The translations under genes were made by a program, and so were the position numbers. The notes under the pieces are model-generated. The model saw only the letters and a program-made list of their open reading frames with translations, was not told the DNA's origin and did not search any database. A stretch of 64,000 bases of DNA from the NCBI GenBank assembly GCA_016916535.1, contig CP070276.1:2294001-2358000 (forward strand). Direction: 5' to 3'. Shown here in pieces: positions 38,215 to 47,004 of the stretch. This stretch comes from Dysgonomonadaceae bacterium zrk40. GTDB lineage: Bacteria > Bacteroidota > Bacteroidia > Bacteroidales > Dysgonomonadaceae. Positions within the stretch are counted from its first letter, which is position 1, and the number at the start of each line of letters is the position of its first letter.

Positions 38215-38775
38215 TCAGCTTTCTCTCGTCATTCTTGCCCACTTGAAATATCCGAACACAGAGATCACGGTGTAGATGCCAAAAAGCAGCGTGGTGGGAT
38301 AGAGCCCTTTCCAGAGGTAGAGTCCGCAGGAAATAAGGTTGACCAGGAACCACACCCACCACTGCTCCGCATGTTTCTGTGCCAGCATCCACATACCAAC
38401 GATGCTCAGGGCGGTGGTGAGGCTGTCACCCCCGGCCACAGGGCTGTCTGTGTAGCGGGTGAGGAGCAGGTAGATGAATCCGAAGAGTAGCATGGTGACC
38501 AGCGTGAGGGGTAGGATCAGACGACGCGGGGTATGGATGATGGCAGGCGTATCTCCTTCCGTATGACTTCTTTTCCAACGGATCCAGCCATAGATGCTGG
38601 CGAAGAAGTAATAGATGTTGATCCCCATATCTGCATAGAACCTGCTCTGGAAGAAGATCCAGATATAAACCACCGGCATCAGTACCCCCACCGGCCAGAG
38701 CCATCTGTTGGCTTTGTATTCGAGATAGAGATAGAGCAGGCCGATCAGGGCACCGATGATTTCGATGGTTTGCAT
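38215..38775 (-). CDS. pnuC: PnuC family transporter, probably for thiamine (PnuT)
   Basis: A 186-residue inner-membrane protein with about seven helices and the PnuC pattern: IGALIGLLYLYLEYKANRWLWPVG, YIWIFFQSRFYADMGINIYYFFASIYGWIRW and EQWWVWFLVNLISCGLYLWKGLYPTTLLFGIY. PnuC proteins move vitamins by facilitated diffusion. The gene follows the TonB receptor by 23 bases behind a TPP riboswitch, so the substrate is most probably thiamine (the PnuT type known in Bacteroidota), not nicotinamide riboside. Confidence 0.92.
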   Translation of the reverse strand: MQTIEIIGALIGLLYLYLEYKANRWLWPVGVLMPVVYIWIFFQSRFYADMGINIYYFFASIYGWIRWKRSHTEGDTPAIIHTPRRLILPLTLVTMLLFGFIYLLLTRYTDSPVAGGDSLTTALSIVGMWMLAQKHAEQWWVWFLVNLISCGLYLWKGLYPTTLLFGIYTVISVFGYFKWARMTRES

Positions 38776-38798
38776 GTTATTGCTGGATCATTATTGAT

Positions 38799-41042
38799 TT
38801 AAAACGAAATAGTAAGCCGAGCCATGATGTTGCGCGTGGCTTGGGGATAATAACCAATCCAGTTGATGCTGCTGCCGTCAGCAAAGGTGTCGGTGGCTGC
38901 CCAGCCGTTGGCCACATATTCCTTGTTGAACAGGTTGTTCACGAACAATTGCAGGTTGATCACCCCCAGTTGGCTCTTCTGGAAGGTGTAGCCCGCCGAG
39001 AGGTTGCTCACGAAGTAGCCGTCAATCGACTTGGCATCGTCGGAGGTGTTGTCCATATATTGTTTGCTTACATACTTACCCAGCAGGTTCAGATAAAAAG
39101 CAGATGCCGGTTGCCAGGTAAGCCCCACGGTGCTCACAAGATCGGGTGAGAAGGAGATTTGTGTGGAACCATAATCCCTGCTGACCTGTCCCACCCACTC
39201 ATAATTGTCGGGGGTGTCATACTGGTCGAAGTACGCCGTGTAATCGCTGATTCTGTTGCGGCTGAAGGTGGCGTTGGCATCCAGCTGCAATTTTTCTGTC
39301 CAGAGAGGGAGGGATGCCTCCAGCTCAATGCCGGCACGATAGCTATCCTTCACGTTCTCCATCAGTTTGTAACCAATATCGGTCAGCTTACCGGTTTGCA
39401 CCATCTGGTTGTAGTAATCCATGTAGTAAAGGTTCACACCCAGTCTGGTGCCCTTGCTACTGTAACGGTACCCCAGCTCATAGTCTATCATGCGCTCCGG
39501 TCGGATCGGATTGACCGCTCCCCCCTTGATGCCATCCTTCAGGTCGGCACGCAGCGGCTCCCGTTGTCCCACCGCAGTTGAGGCATATAGATTGCTCGAC
39601 TGATTGAGCTGGTAGAACAGACCGGCTTTTGGGTTGAAGAAATTGTAATTAAAATCGCCGTTAAGCTCCATCATATCGTCGTCCATCCCGCTGAAGCGGT
39701 ATCCCACATGGCGATACTGCAAGTCACCGAACAGTGAGAGCCTTTCGTTAACCTGATACTCAACCTTGGAAAAAAGACTTACTTCCGATTTACGTCCTAC
39801 ATTGCGGTACCATTCATACTGCTCCGGGATGTTTTGGTTGTGCTTTACCCAGGGAAGGCGACCAAAGTGATCGCCGTCGTAGTAGCTGTAGAGCCCACCA
39901 ACATTGAACTTAAGGGCATCAATAACTTTCTCGATGCCCAGGCTCGCCACGTAGAAGTCGTTCTCCATCAGCTTGCGACGGATAAAGTCGGTACGATTGT
40001 GGGTTTCCTCACCGACGGTCTGGGGGTCCAGTCCGAAATCGGAGTATTTCCGATTGTAGCGATAGTTCTCGTAGTAACCATAACCATGGTTGTAACTGAG
40101 TCCCGCGTTGAGCGAGAGGGAGCGGCTCAGCTCCCTTGTGAAGGTAAGCTGAAGGATGTGTGAGTAGTAGTTGTCGGTCTCATTGTCGTAATAAAGACGG
40201 TTACCCGCATCATCATAGTATTCTCCGGCAGGGTTGTAGCGCCGTCCATATTCCGGATCCTGCATCTGCTCTTCCGAAACCCCTTCCCACGTGATGCCGG
40301 TATGCTGGATTCCCCTCAGGTAGCTGAGACGGAGCAGCTGATGCTCGCCATAGTGAGAAAGCACACCGTAGAAATTGGTGTGGTCTACCGTACCATTACG
40401 CACGTAACCCTCGCCCAGCACCCGTGAGAAACGGGCATCGAACGAGAGGCCTCCCTCGCTGATCCCGGTGCCGGCAGCGATTGAGGAGGAGTAAGTACCA
40501 TAGCTGCCCACGGCGGTGGATGCTTCACCGTAAGCATTGGAACGTGCACCGGCCGTCCTGAGTGAGATGCTGGCCCCGAAAGCGCCGGCACCGTTGGTGG
40601 AGGTGCCTACGCCGCGTTGTACCTGGATGCTCTGCAACGAGTTGGAGAGGTCGGGCAGGTTCACCCAGTAAACCTCCTGACTCTCCGGGTTATTGAGCGG
40701 CATTCCATTGAGCGTTACGTTGATGCGGGTGGCATCGGTGCCGCGGATCCGGAAAAAGGTGTTGCCTACACCCAGTCCGTCTTCGGTGAAGGCGACGAGT
40801 GAGGGAGTGGATTGCAGAATCGAGGGAATGTTGCGTGCCGCGTTCTCCCTGCGGATATCCGCAGCGGTGAGGTTGCTGTAAGTGACCGGTGTCTGTGAAC
40901 CGGCACGCGTGCCGGAGACAATCACCTCCTCCAGCCGGATGTTGTTGATCGTGTCGCCCGGCGTGGCATCTGCCTGCGCCGTTAGTTGAAAGAGAGTTGC
41001 TGAAAAGAGTGTCAGCAGAATTGAAAAGAAAACCTTTTTCAT
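38799..41042 (-). CDS. TonB-dependent outer-membrane receptor, probably for thiamine
   Basis: About 747 residues: signal peptide MKKVFFSILLTLFSATLF to LTAQA, a short TonB-box-like IRLEEVIVSGTRAG, a plug domain (NIPSILQSTPSLVAFTEDGL, FFRIRGTDATRINVTLNGMP, SLQSIQVQRGVGTSTNGAGA) and a 22-strand barrel ending in the aromatic NIMARLTISF. No N-terminal carboxypeptidase-like repeat, so it is not SusC-type. ATG 41042 is preferred over 41075 because it begins the signal peptide. The TPP riboswitch 120 bases upstream makes thiamine or its phosphates the likely substrate. Confidence 0.92.
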   Translation of the reverse strand: MKKVFFSILLTLFSATLFQLTAQADATPGDTINNIRLEEVIVSGTRAGSQTPVTYSNLTAADIRRENAARNIPSILQSTPSLVAFTEDGLGVGNTFFRIRGTDATRINVTLNGMPLNNPESQEVYWVNLPDLSNSLQSIQVQRGVGTSTNGAGAFGASISLRTAGARSNAYGEASTAVGSYGTYSSSIAAGTGISEGGLSFDARFSRVLGEGYVRNGTVDHTNFYGVLSHYGEHQLLRLSYLRGIQHTGITWEGVSEEQMQDPEYGRRYNPAGEYYDDAGNRLYYDNETDNYYSHILQLTFTRELSRSLSLNAGLSYNHGYGYYENYRYNRKYSDFGLDPQTVGEETHNRTDFIRRKLMENDFYVASLGIEKVIDALKFNVGGLYSYYDGDHFGRLPWVKHNQNIPEQYEWYRNVGRKSEVSLFSKVEYQVNERLSLFGDLQYRHVGYRFSGMDDDMMELNGDFNYNFFNPKAGLFYQLNQSSNLYASTAVGQREPLRADLKDGIKGGAVNPIRPERMIDYELGYRYSSKGTRLGVNLYYMDYYNQMVQTGKLTDIGYKLMENVKDSYRAGIELEASLPLWTEKLQLDANATFSRNRISDYTAYFDQYDTPDNYEWVGQVSRDYGSTQISFSPDLVSTVGLTWQPASAFYLNLLGKYVSKQYMDNTSDDAKSIDGYFVSNLSAGYTFQKSQLGVINLQLFVNNLFNKEYVANGWAATDTFADGSSINWIGYYPQATRNIMARLTISF

Positions 41043-41162
41043 TTTACCTGTGTTTTTTTGTGTTGAACAAATCATGTGACTTTGTTCAACGGTGTGAGTG
41101 AAATAAAAAAGGGGATTTATGAAAGATGGATACCTATGAAAGAGCCACCGGGATGTGTGCTG

Positions 41163-41242
41163 CTTTCTTTCCCTCCGCCGGCATTATCCGGATCAGGTGA
41201 TATGGGTATGATCTCAGCCCGTTCTCCGGGCACCCCTGTTGT
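41163..41242 (-). promoter_or_regulatory. TPP riboswitch (THI element)
   Basis: On the minus strand the conserved core is complete: AGGGGTGCCC, GGGCTGAGATCATACCC, ACCTGATCCGGATAATGCCG and GGAGGGAAAG. It lies in the leader of the TonB receptor and PnuC genes and should lower their expression when TPP is abundant. Confidence 0.96.
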
Positions 41243-41251
41243 TTGGTGAAA

Positions 41252-41259
41252 CAAAAGTA
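41252..41259 (-). promoter_or_regulatory. -7 box upstream of the TPP riboswitch
   Basis: Minus-strand TACTTTTG, an exact TAnnTTTG, about 10 bases before the riboswitch begins. A TTTTTG lies only 13 bases upstream, shorter than the usual spacer. Confidence 0.5.
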
Positions 41260-41381
41260 CACACTTTTTGTTCAAAAACCTCAGTCCAGACGAAAAAAAG
41301 GATTCAAATGCGATTATCTCTCGATTTATTTGTAATTTCGTTTGTGGTTAAACGGTTCAAACAAAGTGGATCTTACGGTAT

Positions 41382-43676
41382 ATGAGTGACGAAGACAAAA
41401 TGATAGCTGAAGAGCAGATGATTGAGCAGGAGTTTCAGGGACTCCTGGAGGATTATCTCAACTCGAATCACCGACGCAAGGTGGACATCATTACCCGCGC
41501 CTATAACATGGCGAAGGAGGCACATAAAGGGGCGCGCCGTCGTTCCGGTGAGCCCTATATTATGCATCCCTTAGCCGTGGCCCGTATCGTTTCCAGGGAG
41601 ATGGGGCTCGGCTCCACTTCCATTTCAGCCTCATTGCTCCACGATGTGGTGGAAGATACAGAATACAGCACAGAGGATATTCGTGCCCTCTTCGGCGACA
41701 AGATAGCCCAAATTGTGGATGGTCTCACAAAGATATCGCAAGGTATGTTTGGTGAGAATGTATCGGCACAGGCTGAGAACTTCCGCAAGCTGTTGCTCAC
41801 AATGTCGGACGACATCCGTGTGATCCTGATCAAGATTGCAGACAGACTGCACAACATGCGCACACTCTCTTCGATGAGTCCCACAAAGCAGTTTAAGATT
41901 ACCGGTGAAACACTTTACATCTATGCGCCTCTGGCACATCGGTTGGGTCTTTTTGCCATCAAAACCGAACTGGAAGAACTCTGTTTCCGGTATGAGCATC
42001 CTGAGGTCTATGCCGATCTGAAAGCAAAAATTGCAGAGAGTGCCCCCGAACGAAACAAGATTTATGAGAACTTCGCCGTTCCTGTAATCCCGGCGCTTGA
42101 TAAGATGGGGATTCAATATGAGATGCGTGCCCGTGTGAAATCGGTCTACTCCATCTGGAACAAGATGCAGAACAAGGGGATCAGCTTCAACGAGGTGTAC
42201 GACCTATTTGCCGTGCGCATCATCTTTGAGGTACACCCCGGTATGGATGAGAAGAAGCAATGCTGGGACATTTACTCAGCTATCACAGATATTTACAAGC
42301 TGCGTCCGGACCGTATCCGCGACTGGGTGAGTCACCCGAAGGCCAATGGTTACCAGGCGCTGCACCTCACCGTGATGGGTCCCGACGGCAAGTGGATTGA
42401 GATTCAGATTCGAAGCCGCCGCATGGATGACATTGCTGAGAAAGGATTCGCTGCACATTGGAAGTACAAGGAGAATCGCATTGAGGAGGACAATGAACTT
42501 GAAAAATGGCTCAAGACCATCCAGGAGATTCTCTCCAACCCCAACCCCAACGCGATCGACTTCCTGGATACGGTGAAGATGAACCTCTTCTCTTCAGAAA
42601 TATTCGTATTCACCCCAAAGGGTGAGATCAAGACACTTCCTCAGGGAGCTACGGCGCTCGATTTTGCCTACATCATCCACACCCGCATCGGCGACCACTG
42701 CCTGGGGGCCAAGGTGAATCACACGCTGGTACCCCTCAGTCAGAAGTTGCGCAGCGGTGATCAGGTGGAGATCCTCACCTCTCAATCGGTCAACCCCCAA
42801 CCGGAGTGGCTCAACTTCGTCACCACCGCCAAGGCACGTACCAAGATAGAGGCTTCGCTGCGACGTCAGCGACGCCGCATCGTAGAGAAGGGACAGAACA
42901 TGCTGGATGAGCTCTTCAACAATGAACCGATCGACAACACCCTTTTCAATAAGATTCTCCACTCCTACAAGGCGGAGAACAAAGAGGATCTCTACTACAT
43001 GATCGGTAACAATGAATTGACCCTTCCGCTGCAGAAAGAGGCATTCTTCAAATTGAAGCCGGTTCCTCAGAAACAGGACAATCTCTTTGTCCGTTACGTG
43101 AAGCAGGCGATGAATGCCATCAAGAAATCACCTCAGGAAGCTGAGAAGGTGACACTGATCGGGGGAGATGATGAGGAGTCGCTGCCGCTGCCGCAAGTGG
43201 CAAAGCCGACGAAGATAGACCGCAAGCTGGTTTATCGTCTCACAGAATTGAACTTCCGCAAGAATTTCATCGTTTACTCCTGCTGCAATCCGCTGCCGGG
43301 TGATGATGTGTTTGGTTTTGTAACGGAGAGAGAGGAAGTGGAGGTGCATAAACGCTCCTGCCAGACAGGCCTGAAGCTTAAGGCCAGTTACGGCGATCGC
43401 ATCATCGCGGTAGAGTGGGGTGATTACCGACAGTACTCCTTTCTGGCATCAATCATATTCACCGGTATCGACCGTGTCGGGATCCTGGGAAGCATCCTGG
43501 CCAAGTTGGCTGAAGATGTCGTTGTCAATATTCAGAGTGTGAATGTGGCATCAAAGGATGGTATCTTCGAAGGGGTATTCAATGTACATGTACACAGTGC
43601 CGAGGAGGTGAATCAACTCTGTGCCAAGATCGCAAAAGTGGACGGCGTTAGCACCGTCCACCGTTCCACTATCTGA
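41382..43676 (+). CDS. rel: Bifunctional (p)ppGpp synthetase/hydrolase Rel
   Basis: A 764-residue long RelA/SpoT homologue. HD hydrolase domain (about 45-200) with the metal residues in SLLHDVVEDTEYS and ADRLHNMRTL intact, so hydrolysis is likely. Synthetase domain (about 230-360) with VYDLFAVRIIF, DRIRDWVSHPKANGYQALH. TGS domain (about 400-465, IFVFTPKGEIKTLPQGATALDFAY), a zinc-finger-like region (YSCCNPLPGDDVFGF near 640) and a C-terminal ACT domain (about 690-764). As the only long RSH in the window it should both make and degrade the alarmone. Its divergent neighbour is the thiamine uptake unit. Confidence 0.95.
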   Translation: MSDEDKMIAEEQMIEQEFQGLLEDYLNSNHRRKVDIITRAYNMAKEAHKGARRRSGEPYIMHPLAVARIVSREMGLGSTSISASLLHDVVEDTEYSTEDIRALFGDKIAQIVDGLTKISQGMFGENVSAQAENFRKLLLTMSDDIRVILIKIADRLHNMRTLSSMSPTKQFKITGETLYIYAPLAHRLGLFAIKTELEELCFRYEHPEVYADLKAKIAESAPERNKIYENFAVPVIPALDKMGIQYEMRARVKSVYSIWNKMQNKGISFNEVYDLFAVRIIFEVHPGMDEKKQCWDIYSAITDIYKLRPDRIRDWVSHPKANGYQALHLTVMGPDGKWIEIQIRSRRMDDIAEKGFAAHWKYKENRIEEDNELEKWLKTIQEILSNPNPNAIDFLDTVKMNLFSSEIFVFTPKGEIKTLPQGATALDFAYIIHTRIGDHCLGAKVNHTLVPLSQKLRSGDQVEILTSQSVNPQPEWLNFVTTAKARTKIEASLRRQRRRIVEKGQNMLDELFNNEPIDNTLFNKILHSYKAENKEDLYYMIGNNELTLPLQKEAFFKLKPVPQKQDNLFVRYVKQAMNAIKKSPQEAEKVTLIGGDDEESLPLPQVAKPTKIDRKLVYRLTELNFRKNFIVYSCCNPLPGDDVFGFVTEREEVEVHKRSCQTGLKLKASYGDRIIAVEWGDYRQYSFLASIIFTGIDRVGILGSILAKLAEDVVVNIQSVNVASKDGIFEGVFNVHVHSAEEVNQLCAKIAKVDGVSTVHRSTI

Positions 43677-44052
43677 TTTTTTTCTTTTTCCTGCCGAACA
43701 GCAATGAGGTGCCCTGTTTCAGGGCAAAAGCGATGATGGCCGGTTTGGTCAGTTTCCAGGTGACTGATCCCAGCAGGGGCAGATTGGACATCGCCAATTG
43801 TATCCAGGGGTTTCTCTTGTGAGTAACAAAAGGTGTCACCGAGTAAGAGTTGCCGCTGGAGATTGTATCCATCGTTTCAGCAAACTTTGTTTTCACCGAT
43901 GAGGTGAGCCCCTTGGTAAGCATTGATCCCCAGTTGTCATTCAAATACTGCAACTGGTAGGAGAGGCGTTGGCTGGCGATGCTGCGTTCCTCTTGCTGTC
44001 TCTTTTTCTCAAGTCGCAGCTCCTCCAATGGCGTGAGTTTATAGGTGCTCAT
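43669..44052 (-). CDS. Uncharacterised small protein in stress/envelope cluster
   Basis: A 127-residue basic protein with an N-terminal coiled-coil-like segment (TPLEELRLEKKRQQEERSIA) and a C-terminal hydrophobic stretch (about 95-115) before GRKKKKIR. I do not recognise the family. The start overlaps the preceding holin-like gene (ATGA), and the stop overlaps the end of rel by 8 bases in convergence. It is the last of three small genes often found together in Bacteroidota. Confidence 0.72.
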   Translation of the reverse strand: MSTYKLTPLEELRLEKKRQQEERSIASQRLSYQLQYLNDNWGSMLTKGLTSSVKTKFAETMDTISSGNSYSVTPFVTHKRNPWIQLAMSNLPLLGSVTWKLTKPAIIAFALKQGTSLLFGRKKKKIR

Positions 44053-44426
44053 GGCTTGCTCTTTTTGTTGTCAGACTCATCATTTTCCATCAGGAAGTGT
44101 ATTACCTTGTTTGTCATCTTTTTCTTGAAAGGCTTACCCACCAGCAACATTATCAGCAGTACCAACAGGGCGAATGCGGTTACAATACCGAAACCGGCCC
44201 AGAGGTTTTGCAACAAGTCACCCAGGTAGAGTGCCACAGTGACAAAAAGGAACAACAGAACAAAGAGAGAGACACCCCCCAGAATCAATCCATAGGTGAT
44301 GGCCGAAGATCCCAGGCTTAGTTTCTCATACACCTCCAGTTTTCCGAGTTCAAGAGTGCTGGATATATATCTGGATATATCATCGCGCATCTCCTCAAAC
44401 AACGTACTTACTTTTTTTTCTTCCAT
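44049..44426 (-). CDS. Holin-superfamily/YqjE-like membrane protein
   Basis: A 125-residue protein with two closely spaced membrane helices (about 45-67 and 73-97) after an amphipathic N-terminus (EEMRDDISRYISSTLELGKLE). The arrangement matches the putative holin superfamily III/YqjE group, which despite its name is a chromosomal envelope-stress protein. It is coupled to the next gene by ATGA and follows the YtxH-like gene by 25 bases. Confidence 0.8.
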   Translation of the reverse strand: MEEKKVSTLFEEMRDDISRYISSTLELGKLEVYEKLSLGSSAITYGLILGGVSLFVLLFLFVTVALYLGDLLQNLWAGFGIVTAFALLVLLIMLLVGKPFKKKMTNKVIHFLMENDESDNKKSKP

Positions 44427-44451
44427 CAGTTCGGCAAGTTATGAGAGTCAA

Positions 44452-44694
44452 TTATTGTTTGGCCAGTTCTTTCTTGGCAATATCAGCGATGTCATCGATA
44501 TCTTCCTTGAGATCCTGCACCTCGCTCTTGCCTTTGTAGACTGCTGACTTCACGTTAGCTCTCACCTTATCGGCAAATTCATTGGCTTGCTCCAGCCACT
44601 CTTCCTTGCGGTCTGTTCCCATGATGTAACCGATGGCAGCTCCCAATGCTACACCAATGCCTAATCCCAGTAATAATTTTGATTCTGAATTCAT
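44452..44694 (-). CDS. YtxH domain-containing protein
   Basis: An 80-residue protein. The N-terminal Gly-rich membrane segment (LLLGLGIGVALGAAIGYIMG) is followed by a charged helix (KVRANVKSAVYKGKSEVQDL and on), the YtxH layout of general-stress proteins. It is first in a three-gene run with the holin-like and unknown proteins. Two copies of the palindrome GAACCGTTC lie 53-77 bases upstream. Confidence 0.82.
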   Translation of the reverse strand: MNSESKLLLGLGIGVALGAAIGYIMGTDRKEEWLEQANEFADKVRANVKSAVYKGKSEVQDLKEDIDDIADIAKKELAKQ

Positions 44695-44746
44695 AATTGG
44701 TAGTGTTTAATAGTTAGTAGTTTCTGTTTCGTCAATCACGCCTTAC

Positions 44747-44771
44747 GAACCGTTCATCGTATGAACCGTTC
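44747..44771. repeat. Tandem palindromes GAACCGTTC upstream of YtxH gene
   Basis: GAACCGTTC at 44747-44755 and again at 44763-44771. Each is itself a palindrome around one base (GAAC-C-GTTC), and their centres are 16 bases apart. Placement before the YtxH-like gene suggests a regulator site. Confidence 0.5.
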
Positions 44772-44865
44772 TTGCTTTTTAACAGCTTCTCAGCGATCAT
44801 ATGCTATCAAGTAAACAGACAGGTCGCAAAATTGTTTGCTCCGGGTGGCGATTATCTGAAGTACA

Positions 44866-46233
44866 CTACTTCTCCTCAACTGCTTCCCCGAGTAAGGTGG
44901 CGGAAGTGAAACCGGTCACTCGTACCTTCACGAAATCACCTATGCGGTGATGCTTCTTGTTGAATATCACTACCTTGTTTTGATCGTTCCTGCCAAAGAG
45001 TTGCTCACGTGAACGTTTGGAGAATCCCTCTACCAGTACCTCGAACACCTTCCCCATGTCACGTTCGTTGCTTTGATGTGACAGCTCCAGCTGGAGGTTG
45101 ATGATCTCCTGTAACCTGCGGTTTTTAACCTCTTCCGGCACATTGTCTTCCAACTTCTTGGCAGCATAGGTGCCGGGGCGCTCGGAGTACTTGAACATGA
45201 AGGCGGAGTCGAAACCCACCTCACGCATCAGCGAGAGGGTCTCCTGATGATCCTCCTCCGTCTCGGAGTGAAAGCCACACATGATGTCGGTTGAGAGGCC
45301 GCAGCCGGGAATGATTCGTTTAATGGCGGCGATCCGTTCCAGATACCATTCCCTGTTGTAGCGACGGTTCATCAGCTTCATCATTCGTGAGCTTCCCGAC
45401 TGAACCGGCAGGTGGATGTAATTGCTGAGATTGGGGTAGCGTGCGATGGTCTCAAGGGTGGCATCGTTCATGTCCCACGGGTGGGAGGTGGTGAAGCGAA
45501 TTCGCATTCCCGGTGCTGCCTCTGCCACCAGGGCCAACAGCTCATCGAAGCCAAGGGTGCGCTCATCATCCTTGTAACGGTAGGAGTTGACATTCTGCCC
45601 CAGCAGGATCACCTCCTTGAAACCCTTCTCCCGCATCACCCGCAACTCGTTGAGGATGCTCTCCGGCTCGCGGCTGCGCTCCCTGCCGCGTGTGAAGGGA
45701 ACGATGCAATAGGTACAGAACTTGTCGCAGCCGCGCATGATGGAAATGTATCCCGATATGTTGCTCCCCTCCATCTTGAGGGGGATCACATCCTTGTAGG
45801 TTTCTGTCTTCGACAGCTCTATGTTCATCGCCTTTTCGCCCTGCTCTGCTGCTCCCACCAGGTTGGGCAGGTCGAGGTAGGCATCGGGACCCACCACGAG
45901 GTCGGCATGATGCTTGTCTATTAGTTCCGATTTGGCCCTCTCAGCCATGCAACCGAGAACTCCGATAATCAGTTTCTCTTTTCGCTTGCGTTTCAGTGAC
46001 TGGAAGTAATCCAACCGCTGAATCACCTTCTGTTCGGCATTCTCTCGGATGGAACAGGTGTTGACGAAGATGGCATCAGCTTCCCGGTCGTCACTTGTCA
46101 GTGAGTAGCCATCCATCTCCATGATGGAGGCAACAACTTCTGTGTCGGCAACGTTCATCTGGCATCCGTATGTCTCGATGTACAATTTCTTGTCGCTATG
46201 CTTGTCTGTACTCATTATTTCACTCATTTTCAC
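44866..46233 (-). CDS. miaB: tRNA-2-methylthio-N6-dimethylallyladenosine synthase
   Basis: A 455-residue methylthiotransferase that adds the 2-methylthio group to i6A37 in tRNA. N-terminal UPF0004 domain (YIETYGCQMNVADTEVVASI with ligand Cys, FVNTCSIRENAEQKV, VLGCMAERAK), radical SAM domain with MRGCDKFCTYCIVPFTRGRE, and C-terminal TRAM domain (EVLVEGFSKRSREQLFGRN onward). Six cluster-ligand Cys are present. The start may be ATG 46233 or the later MSTDKHSDKK; both precede the conserved part. Confidence 0.95.
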   Translation of the reverse strand: MKMSEIMSTDKHSDKKLYIETYGCQMNVADTEVVASIMEMDGYSLTSDDREADAIFVNTCSIRENAEQKVIQRLDYFQSLKRKRKEKLIIGVLGCMAERAKSELIDKHHADLVVGPDAYLDLPNLVGAAEQGEKAMNIELSKTETYKDVIPLKMEGSNISGYISIMRGCDKFCTYCIVPFTRGRERSREPESILNELRVMREKGFKEVILLGQNVNSYRYKDDERTLGFDELLALVAEAAPGMRIRFTTSHPWDMNDATLETIARYPNLSNYIHLPVQSGSSRMMKLMNRRYNREWYLERIAAIKRIIPGCGLSTDIMCGFHSETEEDHQETLSLMREVGFDSAFMFKYSERPGTYAAKKLEDNVPEEVKNRRLQEIINLQLELSHQSNERDMGKVFEVLVEGFSKRSREQLFGRNDQNKVVIFNKKHHRIGDFVKVRVTGFTSATLLGEAVEEK

Positions 46234-46468
46234 TGTGATTCATCCCGTGGGGGAAAAGTTAAATATTGCATTTATCCGGCCAAAAACTTGGATTTTAAGA
46301 TCCAATAGTTTATATTTGTCTGGGAAAAATTTATTTTTTTTCATAGTTAAGGTTTTGGTTAAATTATCGGGAGTGACTGGGAAGTTACTTCCGATAATTT
46401 GTATACCAAATGCCCTTAATATTGACAAAAAATGCCTATTTTTGTCCAGTTGCAAAATTAATCAAATT

Positions 46469-46951
46469 ATGGAGTTCGGCGACATCATTTATTTTATCCT
46501 TCTTCTATTTTTCGCGATATTGGGTTTTTTTAATGAATCCAGGAAGAAGAAAAATTTACAGCAGCAGCAGGGAGAGAGAGACTCAAAACCTCTTTTCACT
46601 GAGGAAGAGGATGAGCCTTACCTGCATCATCTTCCACTGCCGCAGACAAGAGATTTGCCGCCCACCACACCTCCCGTACAAAAGAACAAACGTCGCGAAT
46701 TCCAATCCTCTCTCGACCTGGTGACCGATTTTGAAGGAGTCTCATCACTGAAAAATTCTCTCTTTGTTTATGATGCCGATGACTCCTTTGCACAGGATGA
46801 GACATCAGTCTTTACAACTTCTGAACAGGAGCAACGCAGCGACATGATTAGCACGCTTCATCCACTGGTGGCTGAACTGGCCGGTGATAGTGGCGAGGAA
46901 GCATTGAAGAGAGGGTTGATTTACGGGGAGATCATGCAGCGTAAATATTAA
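46469..46951 (+). CDS. Uncharacterised membrane-anchored protein
   Basis: A 160-residue protein with one N-terminal membrane helix (about 4-22, DIIYFILLLFFAILGFF) and a polar, partly disordered body (Gln run, Pro/Thr-rich stretch) ending in a short helical segment (TLHPLVAELAGDSGEEALKR). I chose ATG 46469; the open frame extends to 46121 but only antisense to miaB. A TATTTTTG -7 box at 46437-46444 lies 24 bases before the start and supports it. Family not recognised. Confidence 0.7.
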   Translation: MEFGDIIYFILLLFFAILGFFNESRKKKNLQQQQGERDSKPLFTEEEDEPYLHHLPLPQTRDLPPTTPPVQKNKRREFQSSLDLVTDFEGVSSLKNSLFVYDADDSFAQDETSVFTTSEQEQRSDMISTLHPLVAELAGDSGEEALKRGLIYGEIMQRKY

Positions 46952-47004
46952 ATTATCCACTCCCGGAAACCACTCACCAAAACATATAAAAACCAACAAT
47001 TGAT

